The position numbers and the translations under genes were made by a program. This document shows positions 23,358 through 32,735 of a stretch of 62,128 bases of DNA, one piece after another (position 1 is the stretch's first letter; each line of letters starts with the position of its first letter). The stretch lies in the NCBI RefSeq assembly GCF_004795745.1, contig NZ_SDGV01000024.1:1-62128 (forward strand), in the 5' to 3' direction. The DNA comes from Vagococcus silagei. Its GTDB lineage: Bacteria > Bacillota > Bacilli > Lactobacillales > Vagococcaceae. The notes beneath the pieces were generated by a model, which was not told where the DNA came from, searched no databases, and saw only the letters and a list, made by a program, of their open reading frames with translations.

Positions 23358-25073
23358 TTAATCTCTGAATTGTGCGTTGTATAATGCTTTGTACGCGCCG
23401 TTTTTGGCCATTAATTCTTCGTGTGTACCTTCTTCTGCGATTCCGTTTTCGTTAACAACAACGATTCGTGTGGCATGTTTTATCGTAGCTAAACGGTGGG
23501 CAATCATCAGAGTTGTTCTGCCTTCTGAAAGAGACATTAATGATTCTTGAATAATTGTTTCTGTTTCAGTATCAAGAGCAGAAGTGGCTTCGTCTAAAAT
23601 TAAGATGGGCGGATTTTTTAAGAACATTCTTGCAATCGCTACGCGTTGTTTTTGACCACCTGAAAGTTTAACGCCACGTTCACCAATCACTGTATCTAGG
23701 CCTTCTGGCATATCGTGAATCACTTTTTCAAGATGAGCTAATTGAACAGCCTTTTCAATTTCAGATTCTGTTGCACCAAGTTTTCCGTAGGCAATGTTCT
23801 CACGAATCGTACCAGGAAAGAGGAAAACATCTTGTTGAACAATCCCAATTTGCTTACGTAATGAAGACATGGTCATATCTTTGATATTTACACCATCCAC
23901 GGTAATATTACCAGCATCTACTTCATAAAATCGTGGCAGTAAGTGGCAAAGAGTGGTTTTTCCGGCTCCGCTAGGTCCAACAAAAGCAACAATTTCGCCA
24001 GCATCAATTTTTAAAGACAGGTCATTGATAACGCTAGTCCCATCGCTGTAACTGAAATCGATGTTTTCGTAATTGATATTGCCTTCTAAATGATCAACAT
24101 CAATTGCATCAGGTTTATCTTGAATCGTAATTTTTTTATCAATTTCTTCAATAAAACGTTTAAAACCGGCAAATCCTTTTGGATAGCTTTCAATCATTAC
24201 ATTAATTTTTTCAATTGGGCGTGCGAATACATTTGATAAAAGAATAAAACCAACAAAGTTTCCTTCGGTAATTTCACCTTTAATGGTAAAGTACGCTCCA
24301 AATAGTAACGCGAAAAGACTAATTAATCGAATTAGTAGGTAGTTATATGATGAACTAACAGCCATTGTTTTGTAGAAAGCTAACTTAGATTGACGATAAA
24401 GTTGATTTAAACGGCTAAATTTATTATTTTCAAACTCTTCATTAGCAAAGGCTTGTGTGACACGAATGCCACTTACACTGGCTTCAATTCCAGCATTAAA
24501 CTCGCCAAGATTTTCGTAAATGGTGGTATTAACTTTCGTCATACGGCTATTGAAGAAAACCATCGCGACAGTTATAAATGGCACCATAATAGCAGTAATT
24601 AAAGCAAGTTGCGGGTGAATGTTATACATTAATAAAAATGAGCCTATCAGCGTCATCAACGTGATGAATACGTCCTCTGGACCATGATGAGCAAGCTCTG
24701 ATATTTCAAACAAATCAGTTGTTAATCTAGTCATTAATTTTCCAGTCTTTTGATTGTCATAGTACTCAAAAGGTTGTTTTTGCAGATGTTGAAAGAGATC
24801 ATCACGCATATCGGTCTCAATGTTAACACCTAATTTATGACCAAAATAAACTACGATATATTGTAAAGCGGTATTGATTATATAGAAACCAAAAAGTCCA
24901 GCACAGACTAGTAAAATCAACTTCAAGTTTTTTGAAGGCATAATTTTGTCAATCACTTGGTTTACAATAACTGGAAATGATAATTCCAGAATCGCAGCAA
25001 TTGTCGCACAGCCAAAATCAAGAATAAAAAGTGAACGATATGGTTTATAGTAATTGATAAATCGTTTAAGCAA
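23358..25073 (-). CDS. ABC multidrug/lipid exporter half-transporter (MsbA/LmrA type)
   Basis: A 571-residue fused permease-ATPase. Six transmembrane helices in residues about 15-300, then the nucleotide-binding domain with Walker A GPSGAGKTT, Q-loop VQQDVFLF, signature LSGGQKQRVA, Walker B ILILDEATSALD and H-loop IAHRLAT. It works as a homodimer exporting drugs or lipids. The start is TTG 25073, preceded by AGGGGGAATTC; the first codons MLKRFINYYKPYRSLF match the usual amphipathic front of such exporters. It is monocistronic. No regulator is adjacent. Confidence 0.92.
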   Translation of the reverse strand: MLKRFINYYKPYRSLFILDFGCATIAAILELSFPVIVNQVIDKIMPSKNLKLILLVCAGLFGFYIINTALQYIVVYFGHKLGVNIETDMRDDLFQHLQKQPFEYYDNQKTGKLMTRLTTDLFEISELAHHGPEDVFITLMTLIGSFLLMYNIHPQLALITAIMVPFITVAMVFFNSRMTKVNTTIYENLGEFNAGIEASVSGIRVTQAFANEEFENNKFSRLNQLYRQSKLAFYKTMAVSSSYNYLLIRLISLFALLFGAYFTIKGEITEGNFVGFILLSNVFARPIEKINVMIESYPKGFAGFKRFIEEIDKKITIQDKPDAIDVDHLEGNINYENIDFSYSDGTSVINDLSLKIDAGEIVAFVGPSGAGKTTLCHLLPRFYEVDAGNITVDGVNIKDMTMSSLRKQIGIVQQDVFLFPGTIRENIAYGKLGATESEIEKAVQLAHLEKVIHDMPEGLDTVIGERGVKLSGGQKQRVAIARMFLKNPPILILDEATSALDTETETIIQESLMSLSEGRTTLMIAHRLATIKHATRIVVVNENGIAEEGTHEELMAKNGAYKALYNAQFRD

Positions 25074-25435
25074 AAGAATTCCCCCTAACAGTATTCATTT
25101 AAACTAATACTATACCATAAATGATTTAACTTTTTCATATGGCAAATTTTATGAAAACGATATCTCTTAAGATTTCTTAAAGAAAGCGACTATTTATGTC
25201 ATTGTTTATCCATTAAACTTGTGTTTTTTGAAATATGTGATACGCTAATCAACATGTTAAGATTTATTTATATACAAAAGATTTAAGATTTATTTTTAGG
25301 AAGTTTATCCATTATAGGCGTAGCTAAAGAGCTACAATAGATGCTTTAGAGGTAGGGATTGCATTGTTTAAGCGAGAAATAAGTAACAATTGAGTAGAAG
25401 TACGGTACAACTAAATTATAAATAGAATTAATTAG

Positions 25436-25470
25436 ATAGCCACCTATTTTTTAGGTGGCTATTGTCAATT
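25436..25470. terminator. Terminator-like hairpin
   Basis: ATAGCCACCT pairs perfectly with AGGTGGCTAT over ATTTTTT; the downstream sequence is only moderately T-rich. Confidence 0.6.
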
Positions 25471-25560
25471 TTACAGTATTTTTCTGCGAGGTTGTGACAG
25501 AAGTGTTCGGCTTATTTCCGAAGAAGCTACTTCTGTGAAACCGTTTAGTTTGTAAAAAGT

Positions 25561-25599
25561 GACTGTGACGTACTTATGTCACAGTCCTTTTTTTATTTT
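25561..25599 (+). terminator. Strong terminator
   Basis: GACTGTGAC pairs with GTCACAGTC over GTACTTAT, followed by CTTTTTTTATTTT. It isolates the siderophore operon from whatever is transcribed upstream. Confidence 0.85.
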
Positions 25600-25644
25600 C
25601 AATCTATATATATGGGGTTATTTTCACAAAAATAGCGAATCTCA

Positions 25645-25677
25645 TTGACTATTTAACTGATAATGATTATCATTATC
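25645..25677 (+). promoter_or_regulatory. Iron-regulated promoter with Fur box
   Basis: TTGACT (25645-25650), 17 bases, TATCAT (25668-25673). The 19-base GATAATGATTATCATTATC at 25659-25677 differs from the classic Fur-box consensus at one position and covers the spacer and -10, so Fur (or a Fur-like iron repressor) should block transcription of the siderophore operon under iron-replete conditions. Confidence 0.9.
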
Positions 25678-25826
25678 GTTAAAGTTGAATTTTTTAATAT
25701 AATTTTTAGTTGAAATGGAGTGAATCAAGACAGTAACAGAATTTTTTATTTCCTGTTGTGAAAGTTTGAGCGTTCGCAACGTGGAATTCATCAATAGAAA
25801 ATAATAAAAGAAAGTAGGAAAAATTA

Positions 25827-26789
25827 GTGAGAAAAAAATGGATGGGCATAGCCTTGATTTTAGTTTCAGTTGTAACATTAACAGCGTGTGGTCAAGAAAG
25901 TAAAAAGGAAACAAAAAAGGAAGTTGCTAAGGAAGAGCAACAAGAAGTTAAAAAAATTAAGTACTTAGATAAAGAATATGAATTTAAAAATGGTACAGAG
26001 CGTATCGTTGTAACTGGGGCTATGGAAGCCATGGAAGATGCAGCAGCACTTGACGTAACACCAGTAGGGGCAATTACAGTAGCAGGAAAATTTCCAGAAA
26101 TTTACGGGAAATCAATTGCTAAATCAGAATCAATTGGTGAAAAACAACAACCTAACTTTGAAACAATTCTTTCTTTAAAACCTGATGTTATCTTAGGAAC
26201 AACAAAATTCCCGGAAGAAGTAGTAAAAAAACTTGAAGAAATTGCTCCAACAATTTTAGTTTCTCATATTTCGTCAGATTGGAAGGATAATTTACAATTG
26301 ATGGGTGATTTATCTGGTAAACGTGCAGCAGCTGATAAAAAGCTAGCAGCTTATGAAGCAGATGTTGAAAAAAATCAAGATACTTTGAAGAAAAAATTTG
26401 GGACTGATAATGTTTTAATGTTACGAATTCGTGGTGGACAAATGTTTATTTATCCTGAAAATGTTTTCTTTAACCCATCATTATACAATGAAATTGGTTT
26501 AGCGGTTCCAGAAGTAGTAAAACAAGCAAAAGCACAAGAAGAAATTACAGTTGAACAATTAGCTAAAGTTAATCCAGAACATCTCTTTATTCAAGTGCAA
26601 TCAACTGGCGACAAACAAGAAAATGAAAAAGCATACGAAGAATTAAAGAAAAATCCAATTATGCAACAAATTACAGCTTTCAAAAATGATCATGTTTATG
26701 TGAATGCAGTCGATTCATTACTTGAAGGTGGTACTTTATTTAGTAAAGAACAATTTTTAGAAGCAGTACAAAATTTAGATAAGAAATAG
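25827..26789 (+). CDS. Ferric siderophore ABC transporter substrate-binding lipoprotein
   Basis: A 320-residue lipoprotein: lipobox LTAC with the Cys at about residue 21, and a class III binding-protein fold (long central helix) as in FeuA/FhuD-type receptors. Family segments: RIVVTGAMEAMEDAAALDVTPVGAI, LSLKPDVILGTTK and LFIQVQS. The start is GTG 25827 with AAGTAGGAAAAA upstream. First gene of a six-gene same-strand operon (25827-31442) under the Fur box; the neighbouring esterase makes a catecholate tri-ester siderophore a fair guess, but the ligand is inference. Confidence 0.9.
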   Translation: MRKKWMGIALILVSVVTLTACGQESKKETKKEVAKEEQQEVKKIKYLDKEYEFKNGTERIVVTGAMEAMEDAAALDVTPVGAITVAGKFPEIYGKSIAKSESIGEKQQPNFETILSLKPDVILGTTKFPEEVVKKLEEIAPTILVSHISSDWKDNLQLMGDLSGKRAAADKKLAAYEADVEKNQDTLKKKFGTDNVLMLRIRGGQMFIYPENVFFNPSLYNEIGLAVPEVVKQAKAQEEITVEQLAKVNPEHLFIQVQSTGDKQENEKAYEELKKNPIMQQITAFKNDHVYVNAVDSLLEGGTLFSKEQFLEAVQNLDKK

Positions 26790-26801
26790 GAGTTAACTAG
26801 A

Positions 26802-27803
26802 ATGAAGCGTCAAAAAAAATGGCTAATCGCTTTAATACTGAGTGGATTAATATCAGTGACGATTTTTTTATCACTGATGATTGGATCAACAAATTATTCG
26901 TTTCAGACGATTGTCGATGCAGCGTTTCATTTTGATCCTGAAAATATGGAACATCAGATTCTTTTGAATTCAAGAGTACCTCGCGCATTGGGAGCACTAC
27001 TTGTTGGTGCTGCTATTTCAATGTCTGGTTCTTTAATGCAAGGTATGACGCGGAATTATCTCGCGTCACCTAGCATTATGGGTGTTTCTGATGGTTCTAT
27101 TTTTGCGATAACTTTAAGCATGATTTTTTTACCCCAAGCGAGTTCGATTACGCTTATTTTTTTATCATTTCTAGGCTCGTTATTTGGCATGACCTTGGTA
27201 TATGTTCTCGCAACTTTAATACCTGGCGGCATGTCGCCTATTTCCTTGGCTATTTTGGGAACTGTTTTAGGGATGTTTCTAAGTGGCGTTTCACAAGCAC
27301 TGTCAACATATTTTCAAGTATCTCAATCGATTAGTTTTTGGTATAACACACGTTTACATCAAATTGATCCAGTCATGTTAAAAATTGCTTTTCCGGTCGT
27401 ATTGATTGGTTTGATTGGTGTTTTCTATGTAACGCGTTCGATTACTGCTATCTCATTAGGTGATGATGTTGCATTAGGATTAGGTGTTCCCGTGATTAGA
27501 ATGAAGATTGTGACAATTATTTCGGTGGCACTTTTAACAGGAATCTCAGTCGCACTTGTTGGTAAAGTAACATTCATTGGGCTTGTCATTCCACACGTTG
27601 TTCGATATTTGATTGGTGAAGATTATAAAAAAATTGTGCCTATGTCTGCTTTAGCTGGTGCAATCTTTTTAGCATTGGCTGATGTCATCAGCCGTGTGGT
27701 TAATCCACCATTTGAAATGCCTGTCGGTGTCGTAACCGCACTTGTTGGTGTTCCATACTTCTTATATTTAATTCGTCGAAATGGAGGACAACAGCGTGCA
27801 TAA
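26802..27803 (+). CDS. Ferric siderophore ABC transporter permease 1 (FecCD family)
   Basis: A 333-residue membrane protein with about nine helices. FecCD fingerprints are LLVGAAISMSGSLMQGMTRNYLASPSIMGV near the front and GKVTFIGLVIPHVVRYLIG ... PFEMPVGVVTALVGVPYFLYLIRR near the end, the latter containing the ATPase coupling region. AGGAGTTAACTAGA precedes ATG 26802, 12 bases after the lipoprotein gene. It pairs with the next permease to make the membrane channel. Confidence 0.92.
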   Translation: MKRQKKWLIALILSGLISVTIFLSLMIGSTNYSFQTIVDAAFHFDPENMEHQILLNSRVPRALGALLVGAAISMSGSLMQGMTRNYLASPSIMGVSDGSIFAITLSMIFLPQASSITLIFLSFLGSLFGMTLVYVLATLIPGGMSPISLAILGTVLGMFLSGVSQALSTYFQVSQSISFWYNTRLHQIDPVMLKIAFPVVLIGLIGVFYVTRSITAISLGDDVALGLGVPVIRMKIVTIISVALLTGISVALVGKVTFIGLVIPHVVRYLIGEDYKKIVPMSALAGAIFLALADVISRVVNPPFEMPVGVVTALVGVPYFLYLIRRNGGQQRA

Positions 27804-28830
27804 AACTCAGCAAAAGCGTTTTATCTATACTTTACTTATCGGCATTATTTTGGCTATCGTTTTGTTTTATTATAGTTTAACAAGTGGTACATACGCCCTA
27901 ACTTTCAACGAAACGTTAAGAACACTATTTTTTATAGATCAAGACCCACAACAACAACTGGTCATTTTTACTTTTCGTTTACCAAGAATAATTTTAGGCC
28001 TCTTAGTAGGTTTAGCATTAGGAGTGGTTGGTGGTGTTTTACAAGCAATTACTAAAAACGAACTTGCTGATCCTGGAATTTTGGGTATTCAATCAGCAGT
28101 TGGATTTGTTGTTGTTTGTTATCTTCTATTTGTCCAACAATCAGCGGTTGAACAATCAACAGGCGGTCTGTTTTCAATGAGTACTTGGGGATGGATTGGT
28201 GGTATCGTAGCTTGTTTACTACTGTTTAGTTTAGCAACGCAACAAGGTACACTTGACCCCAAACGATTGATTTTAGTCGGCATAGCTCTAAATTCAGGTT
28301 TTTCGGCATTAACATTGTTTACATCATTAAAAATGAATCCAAGTGATTTTGAGATGGCGACGGTTTGGTTATCTGGGAGTATCTATAGTGCCTCATGGGA
28401 ACAAGTGATTTCTGTCTTAGTTTGGGTTGTGATTATTGTGCCATTTTTCTTTGTGTTTGCACCAATTTTGAATGTATTGCAATTCCATGAAACGACGATC
28501 AAGAGTTTTGGGGTTAATGCCAATTTAACACGTTTTCTTTTCTTACTGGGAGCAGTTGGATTAATTAGTGCATCTGTAATGGTATCTGGAGCAATTGTTT
28601 TTGTTGGGCTTCTAGCGCCACATATTGCTAGAAAGCTAGTGGGTTCTAATTACGCTTACGTTTTACCGATAAGTGGCATTGTGGGTATGAATCTGGTTGT
28701 CTTGGGTGATCTAATTGGTCGAACTATTTTTGCTCCTGCCGAATTACCGGTTGGAATAGTGATTTCAATTATCGGCGTACCATGTTTTATTTATCAATTA
28801 TTACGAAAAAATAAAAAGCTAGGAAGGTAA
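27796..28830 (+). CDS. Ferric siderophore ABC transporter permease 2 (FecCD family)
   Basis: A 344-residue partner permease, about nine helices, with the same family marks (LVGLALGVVGGVLQAITKNELADPGILGI; VGLLAPHIARKLVGSNY; PAELPVGIVISIIGVPCFIYQLLRK). GTG 27796 is favoured: GGAGGACAACAGC ends right before it and it overlaps the preceding gene by eight bases, giving translational coupling. The longer ATG 27781 frame places that ribosome site inside its own coding sequence. Confidence 0.9.
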   Translation: MHKTQQKRFIYTLLIGIILAIVLFYYSLTSGTYALTFNETLRTLFFIDQDPQQQLVIFTFRLPRIILGLLVGLALGVVGGVLQAITKNELADPGILGIQSAVGFVVVCYLLFVQQSAVEQSTGGLFSMSTWGWIGGIVACLLLFSLATQQGTLDPKRLILVGIALNSGFSALTLFTSLKMNPSDFEMATVWLSGSIYSASWEQVISVLVWVVIIVPFFFVFAPILNVLQFHETTIKSFGVNANLTRFLFLLGAVGLISASVMVSGAIVFVGLLAPHIARKLVGSNYAYVLPISGIVGMNLVVLGDLIGRTIFAPAELPVGIVISIIGVPCFIYQLLRKNKKLGR

Positions 28831-28835
28831 TTCTA

Positions 28836-29597
28836 ATGGCAACTGAAATATTTACATATCAACAAGAATTAGGTGAGGAGCAATCTGCAACGATTAAAGT
28901 ATTTTGCCCTGAAACAAAAGTTCCAAAAGAAGGCTTTCCGGTTATCTTTATCTTAGATGGCTCAGCATATTTTTCAATGTTTTGTGATCTGATTTCATTA
29001 CAATCACGCCGAACGGAAAAAACTGGTATTCCTGCAGCAATTGTCGTTGGGATTTGTGCAGAAGGCGAAGCACCTTTTCCGAAACGAAGAATATATGATT
29101 TTACACCAAATATTAATCCGTGTATTTGGCCAAAGAGACCTGATGGTACAGATTGGCCAGAACATGGTGGCGCTGACTATACAATTAAATTATTAAAAGA
29201 TGTAAAAAAAGAAATAAATGCGAGATATAAGATTAACTTTAACGAAAGTATCCTGTTTGGTCACTCATTGGGAGGCCTGTTTACGAGTTATGTCTTATTA
29301 AATGATGCTGATTTATTTAGTCATTATTATATTGCAAGTCCATCATTGTGGTGGAATCAGCAATGGTTATTAAAACAGAAGTTTAATTTGACGAAATCAA
29401 GTCAGAAAATCTACATAGCAGTAGAACAGCAAGATAAGCACGATATGCATGATCTGGCATATAAATACTATCAAAAATTACTTGCACATTATGTAGAAAC
29501 GGTTTTTGATAATCCGCAAGACGAAAATCACATGTCGATAGTGCCAACAACAATGAGTCGTGCGTTAAGATTTTTATGGAAGGACGTGGAGCACTAA
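28836..29597 (+). CDS. Siderophore esterase-like alpha/beta hydrolase (IroE/BesA type)
   Basis: A 253-residue enzyme of the esterase D / ferri-bacillibactin esterase kind. Features: PVIFILDGSAYF, nucleophile elbow GHSLGGLFTSY, and a catalytic His in ENHMSIVP. These hydrolases cut trilactone siderophores after import so that iron can be freed. AGGAAGGTAATTCTA precedes ATG 28836. It is inside the operon between the permeases and the ATPase, which strongly supports the assignment to iron release rather than a general esterase. Confidence 0.88.
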   Translation: MATEIFTYQQELGEEQSATIKVFCPETKVPKEGFPVIFILDGSAYFSMFCDLISLQSRRTEKTGIPAAIVVGICAEGEAPFPKRRIYDFTPNINPCIWPKRPDGTDWPEHGGADYTIKLLKDVKKEINARYKINFNESILFGHSLGGLFTSYVLLNDADLFSHYYIASPSLWWNQQWLLKQKFNLTKSSQKIYIAVEQQDKHDMHDLAYKYYQKLLAHYVETVFDNPQDENHMSIVPTTMSRALRFLWKDVEH

Positions 29598-30382
29598 TGT
29601 CAGAAACAATTATCGATATTAAAGATGTCAACATTGGTTACTCTTCTCATTTGGTTGTGTCTGAGTTGAATGTTAAAATTCCACGTGGTGAAATCACAAC
29701 AATTATTGGTCCGAATGGTTGTGGGAAATCTACCGTGCTTCAAACAATCGCCCGAGTCTTAAAACCTGAGAAAGGTGCGATTTATCTCAACGAAGAAATA
29801 ATCCATGAAATGAAATCGAAGGCAGTTGCAAAAAAATTAGCAATTTTACCACAGACTGCCACAGGACCAGAGGGGTTAACGATTCGAGAATTAGTGACAT
29901 ATGGTCGCTATCCGCATCAAAACAAATTTAAAGGTTTATCTTCTGTTGATCATGATGCAATCAATTGGGCGCTTGAAGTGACACAATTAAAGGAGATAGA
30001 ACATCGTCAACTAGAAACTCTTTCAGGTGGTCAAAGACAGCGCGTTTGGATTGCGATGGCCTTAGCACAAGATACTGAAATTGTTATTTTAGATGAACCG
30101 ACGACATATCTAGACTTAGCGCATCAGTTAGATATTTTAAAACTTTTGGAAAAATTAAATCACGAACAAAAAAAGACAATTATTATGGTTTTGCATGACT
30201 TGAATCATGCCTCAAGATTTTCAAATTACTTAATTGGAATTAAAGAAGGGAAAATGCTAGTTCAAGGCTCACCAAAAGAGGTCATGACAGCCCCTAATTT
30301 AGCTTCCATTTTTGATATTCAAGCTATTATTGCAGATTGTCCATTTAGTGGCAATCCAATCTGTTTATCATATGATCGTTAA
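29597..30382 (+). CDS. Ferric siderophore ABC transporter ATPase
   Basis: A 261-residue FepC/FhuC-type ATPase: Walker A GPNGCGKST, signature LSGGQRQRVWIAMAL, Walker B IVILDEPTTYLDL, H-loop VLHDLNHA. It begins at ATG 29597, sharing one base with the stop TAA of the esterase (TAATG), with GGAG ten bases upstream; the longer frame from 29576 is not needed. It energises the two FecCD permeases. Confidence 0.92.
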   Translation: MSETIIDIKDVNIGYSSHLVVSELNVKIPRGEITTIIGPNGCGKSTVLQTIARVLKPEKGAIYLNEEIIHEMKSKAVAKKLAILPQTATGPEGLTIRELVTYGRYPHQNKFKGLSSVDHDAINWALEVTQLKEIEHRQLETLSGGQRQRVWIAMALAQDTEIVILDEPTTYLDLAHQLDILKLLEKLNHEQKKTIIMVLHDLNHASRFSNYLIGIKEGKMLVQGSPKEVMTAPNLASIFDIQAIIADCPFSGNPICLSYDR

Positions 30383-30410
30383 AAATAGGCATTACGAAAG
30401 GAAATTATGG

Positions 30411-31442
30411 ATGGAAGAATTATATGATGTTACAATTATCGGCGGCGGTCCAGCGGGATTATTTGCTGCTTTTTATGCTGGTTTAAGAGATATGAAAGTT
30501 AAAATTATTGAAGCCAAACCAGTTTTAGGAGGAAAAGTTCATGTCTATCCAGAAAAACTAATTTGGGATATTGGGGGACAACCACCTATTCTTGGTGCAG
30601 ATTTTATTGAAAATACAATTAAACAAGGATTAAGTTTTGATCCAACAGTTTGTTGTAGTGAAGAAGTAGCATCAATTGATAAAAATAGTGCAGACCAATT
30701 TGTATTGACAACGACTGAAGGAGTTAAACATATCAGTAAAACAGTTTTAATTACAGCTGGATCGGGCATTGTTAAACCTAAAAAAATTGGTTTGGCAGTC
30801 GAAGATAAATTTAATAAAGCTAATCTTTTTTATACCGTACCAACAATTAAACAATTCAAAGGGAAAAAAGTTGTGTTATCAGGTGGCGGTCATTCTGCAG
30901 TTGATTGGGCAAATACTTTGCTACACGTTACAGATTCTGTAACGATTGTTTATCGACGAGATGAAATGACAGGTCATGAATCTGATATTAAGCAACTACA
31001 AGCAAGTAAAGCAACGGTTTTATTAGGATCAACTATCCAAGAATTAATTGGGACGTCGAATATTGAACAAATTCGTGTTGTTGAAGAGCAAACTGGTAAA
31101 GAACAATTGTTAGATGCAGATGCAGTTATTATTAATCACGGTTATGAAAAAAATCTTAAGGTTATTGAAAATAGTTCGATTTCTTTAGAGATGCACGAAC
31201 AACACGGTATTTTAGGTAATGTGTTTGGTGTGACTTCAGAACCAGGTGTTTTTGCAGCTGGTGATGCATTAAACTATGAAGGAAAGCTACATTTAATTGC
31301 AGGTTGTTATCAAGATGCAGTTCACGCTGTAAATCAAATTAAACAATACATAGATCCAAAAGCGGATAGTTCGGAAATGGTGTCATCTCATCATCAAAGT
31401 TTAAAAGAGCGTAATCAAGTCATTTTTTCAGAAACACTGTAA
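30411..31442 (+). CDS. Ferredoxin-NADP reductase-like flavoprotein (thioredoxin-reductase fold)
   Basis: A 343-residue FAD/NAD(P) oxidoreductase: FAD GxGxxG motif IIGGGPAGLFAAFYA, NAD(P) motif VVLSGGGHSAVDWAN, and a C-terminal FAD contact FAAGDALNYEGKLHLIAGCYQDA. There is no CxxC redox pair, so it is not a thioredoxin reductase; it resembles the YumC-type ferredoxin/flavodoxin reductases. ATG 30411 follows GAAAGGAAATTATGG; longer frames are shadows of the ATPase end. Last gene of the Fur operon, 28 bases after the ATPase. In this place its likely role is supplying electrons to reduce ferric iron after siderophore hydrolysis; that is inference. Confidence 0.88.
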   Translation: MEELYDVTIIGGGPAGLFAAFYAGLRDMKVKIIEAKPVLGGKVHVYPEKLIWDIGGQPPILGADFIENTIKQGLSFDPTVCCSEEVASIDKNSADQFVLTTTEGVKHISKTVLITAGSGIVKPKKIGLAVEDKFNKANLFYTVPTIKQFKGKKVVLSGGGHSAVDWANTLLHVTDSVTIVYRRDEMTGHESDIKQLQASKATVLLGSTIQELIGTSNIEQIRVVEEQTGKEQLLDADAVIINHGYEKNLKVIENSSISLEMHEQHGILGNVFGVTSEPGVFAAGDALNYEGKLHLIAGCYQDAVHAVNQIKQYIDPKADSSEMVSSHHQSLKERNQVIFSETL

Positions 31443-31459
31443 TACAGTATAGAAGCAAT

Positions 31460-31496
31460 GAGCAATTCATGGAAAAACATGAATTGCTCTTTTTTA
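31460..31496 (+). terminator. Terminator of the siderophore operon
   Basis: GAGCAATTCATG pairs perfectly with CATGAATTGCTC over GAAAAA, followed by six T residues. Confidence 0.92.
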
Positions 31497-31555
31497 TTTA
31501 TACGAACGATTAGTATTACAAATATGGATATTATTAATAAATTGAGTTGAAAATG

Positions 31556-31583
31556 TTGCTATTATTTTTTACTGAGCTATAAT
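31556..31583 (+). promoter_or_regulatory. Sigma-70 type promoter of the nucleoside uptake pair
   Basis: TTGCTA (31556-31561), 16 bases, TATAAT (31578-31583), about 70 bases before the GTG start of the BMP lipoprotein gene. Confidence 0.6.
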
Positions 31584-31653
31584 CAAAGTGTAAATCAAAC
31601 GAAAAACACTTAAACAGGATAAAATGTTCGTGTTTTACCAAAGGAGAGTTAAC

Positions 31654-32730
31654 GTGAAAAATTCAACAAAATTATCTTTTTTATTATTACTAGCTAGTCC
31701 GATTATCGTTTTAACAGGATGCAATCAAACGTCTGCGAAAAATTTGGATAAAAAAAGCCAGGATGTCAAATCAGTAGTGATGGTGACAGATGCAAATGGT
31801 GTCGATGATAAATCATTTAATCAATCAGCTTGGGAAGGATTGGTTGAGTGGGGAAAAGCTGAAGGAGTTAATAAGGGTCAACAAGGCTATGATTATATTC
31901 AATCAAATGATCCCTCAGAATTTACGACAAATATCGATCAAGCTCTTTCTTCGAACTTTAATACAATCGTTGGTGTCGGATTTTTAATCCGAGATGCAAT
32001 TGAACAATCTGCCAAACAAAATCCTGAGCAACAATTTGCAATTATTGATTCGGTAATTGAAAATCAACCAAATGTAGTATCTGCTTCTTTTCGTGAAAAT
32101 GAAGTTGCTTATCTAGCTGGAGTCGCTGCTGCGATGACGACAAAAACTGATAAAGTTGGCTTTATTGGTGGTGAGGAAGGCGCGATTATTGATCGCTTTG
32201 AAGTCGGTTATGAAAAAGGCGTGAAAGATACTGCTGCTAAATTGGGTAAGGATATCAAAGTTGATATTAAATATGCTGCGTCATTTAGTGATCCTGCTAA
32301 AGGTAAAATGCTAGCTGCAAGAATTTACCATGATGGTTCAGATATTATTTATCATGCGTCTGGTGGGACAGGAGCTGGTGTTTTTCAGGAAGCTAAAGCA
32401 TTAAACGAAGCTAAACCAAAACATAAAGTTTGGGTGATTGGAGCCGACAAGGATCAAACTGAAGACGGAAATTATCGTGATAGTTCGGGAAAAGAGCAAA
32501 ATCTGACGTTGACTTCCGCGGTTAAGCGAGTTGGAGCGGCAGTGAAAGACATAGCAGACAAAGCAAATCAAGGTAAATTTCCTGGAGGTGAACATCTGGT
32601 TTACGGACTAGAAAATGATGGTTTAGCTTTGATTGATGGTAATATGGAGCAAGAAGTAATTTTAGCTGTCAAAGATGCACATAAAAAAATCGTTAACGGT
32701 GAACTTAAAATACCGAGCGAGAAGGAGTAA
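31654..32730 (+). CDS. BMP/PnrA-family nucleoside-binding lipoprotein
   Basis: A 358-residue lipoprotein: lipobox LTGC, then the periplasmic-binding fold of the BMP (Med/PnrA) family, which binds nucleosides. Marks are VVMVTDANGVDDKSFNQSAWEG near the front (the DDxSFNQ motif), ASFRENEVAYLAGVAAAM, and VIGADKDQTEDGNY. GTG 31654 is used because AAGGAG is at 31640-31645; the longer frame has no site. No permease or ATPase genes are nearby, so the transporter core must be elsewhere. The next gene, a nucleoside hydrolase, supports a salvage role. Confidence 0.9.
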   Translation: MKNSTKLSFLLLLASPIIVLTGCNQTSAKNLDKKSQDVKSVVMVTDANGVDDKSFNQSAWEGLVEWGKAEGVNKGQQGYDYIQSNDPSEFTTNIDQALSSNFNTIVGVGFLIRDAIEQSAKQNPEQQFAIIDSVIENQPNVVSASFRENEVAYLAGVAAAMTTKTDKVGFIGGEEGAIIDRFEVGYEKGVKDTAAKLGKDIKVDIKYAASFSDPAKGKMLAARIYHDGSDIIYHASGGTGAGVFQEAKALNEAKPKHKVWVIGADKDQTEDGNYRDSSGKEQNLTLTSAVKRVGAAVKDIADKANQGKFPGGEHLVYGLENDGLALIDGNMEQEVILAVKDAHKKIVNGELKIPSEKE

Positions 32731-32735
32731 TAATA

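Larger units (their letters stand above)
25300..25599 (+). ncRNA. Candidate non-coding RNA region with several hairpins
   Basis: In the 750 bases between the exporter and the siderophore operon no gene is evident. GTAGCT-AAAG-AGCTAC (about 25320-25335), a terminator-like stem at 25436-25462, a long hairpin 25490-25542 (GGTT-ACAGAAG pairing with CTTCTGT-AACC, inner TTCGG/CCGAA) and a final terminator at 25561 follow in order. A nine-residue ORF starting TTG at 25359 is too small to call. The arrangement suggests one or two small plus-strand RNAs. Confidence 0.35.

Noticed and set aside
25642-25914. Minus-strand 90-residue ORF before the siderophore operon
   Set aside because: It overlaps the Fur-controlled promoter and the lipoprotein start; no ribosome site.
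30312-30410. Extended start of the flavoprotein
   Set aside because: It overlaps the end of the ATPase in another frame and has no ribosome site; the FAD motif begins right after ATG 30411.
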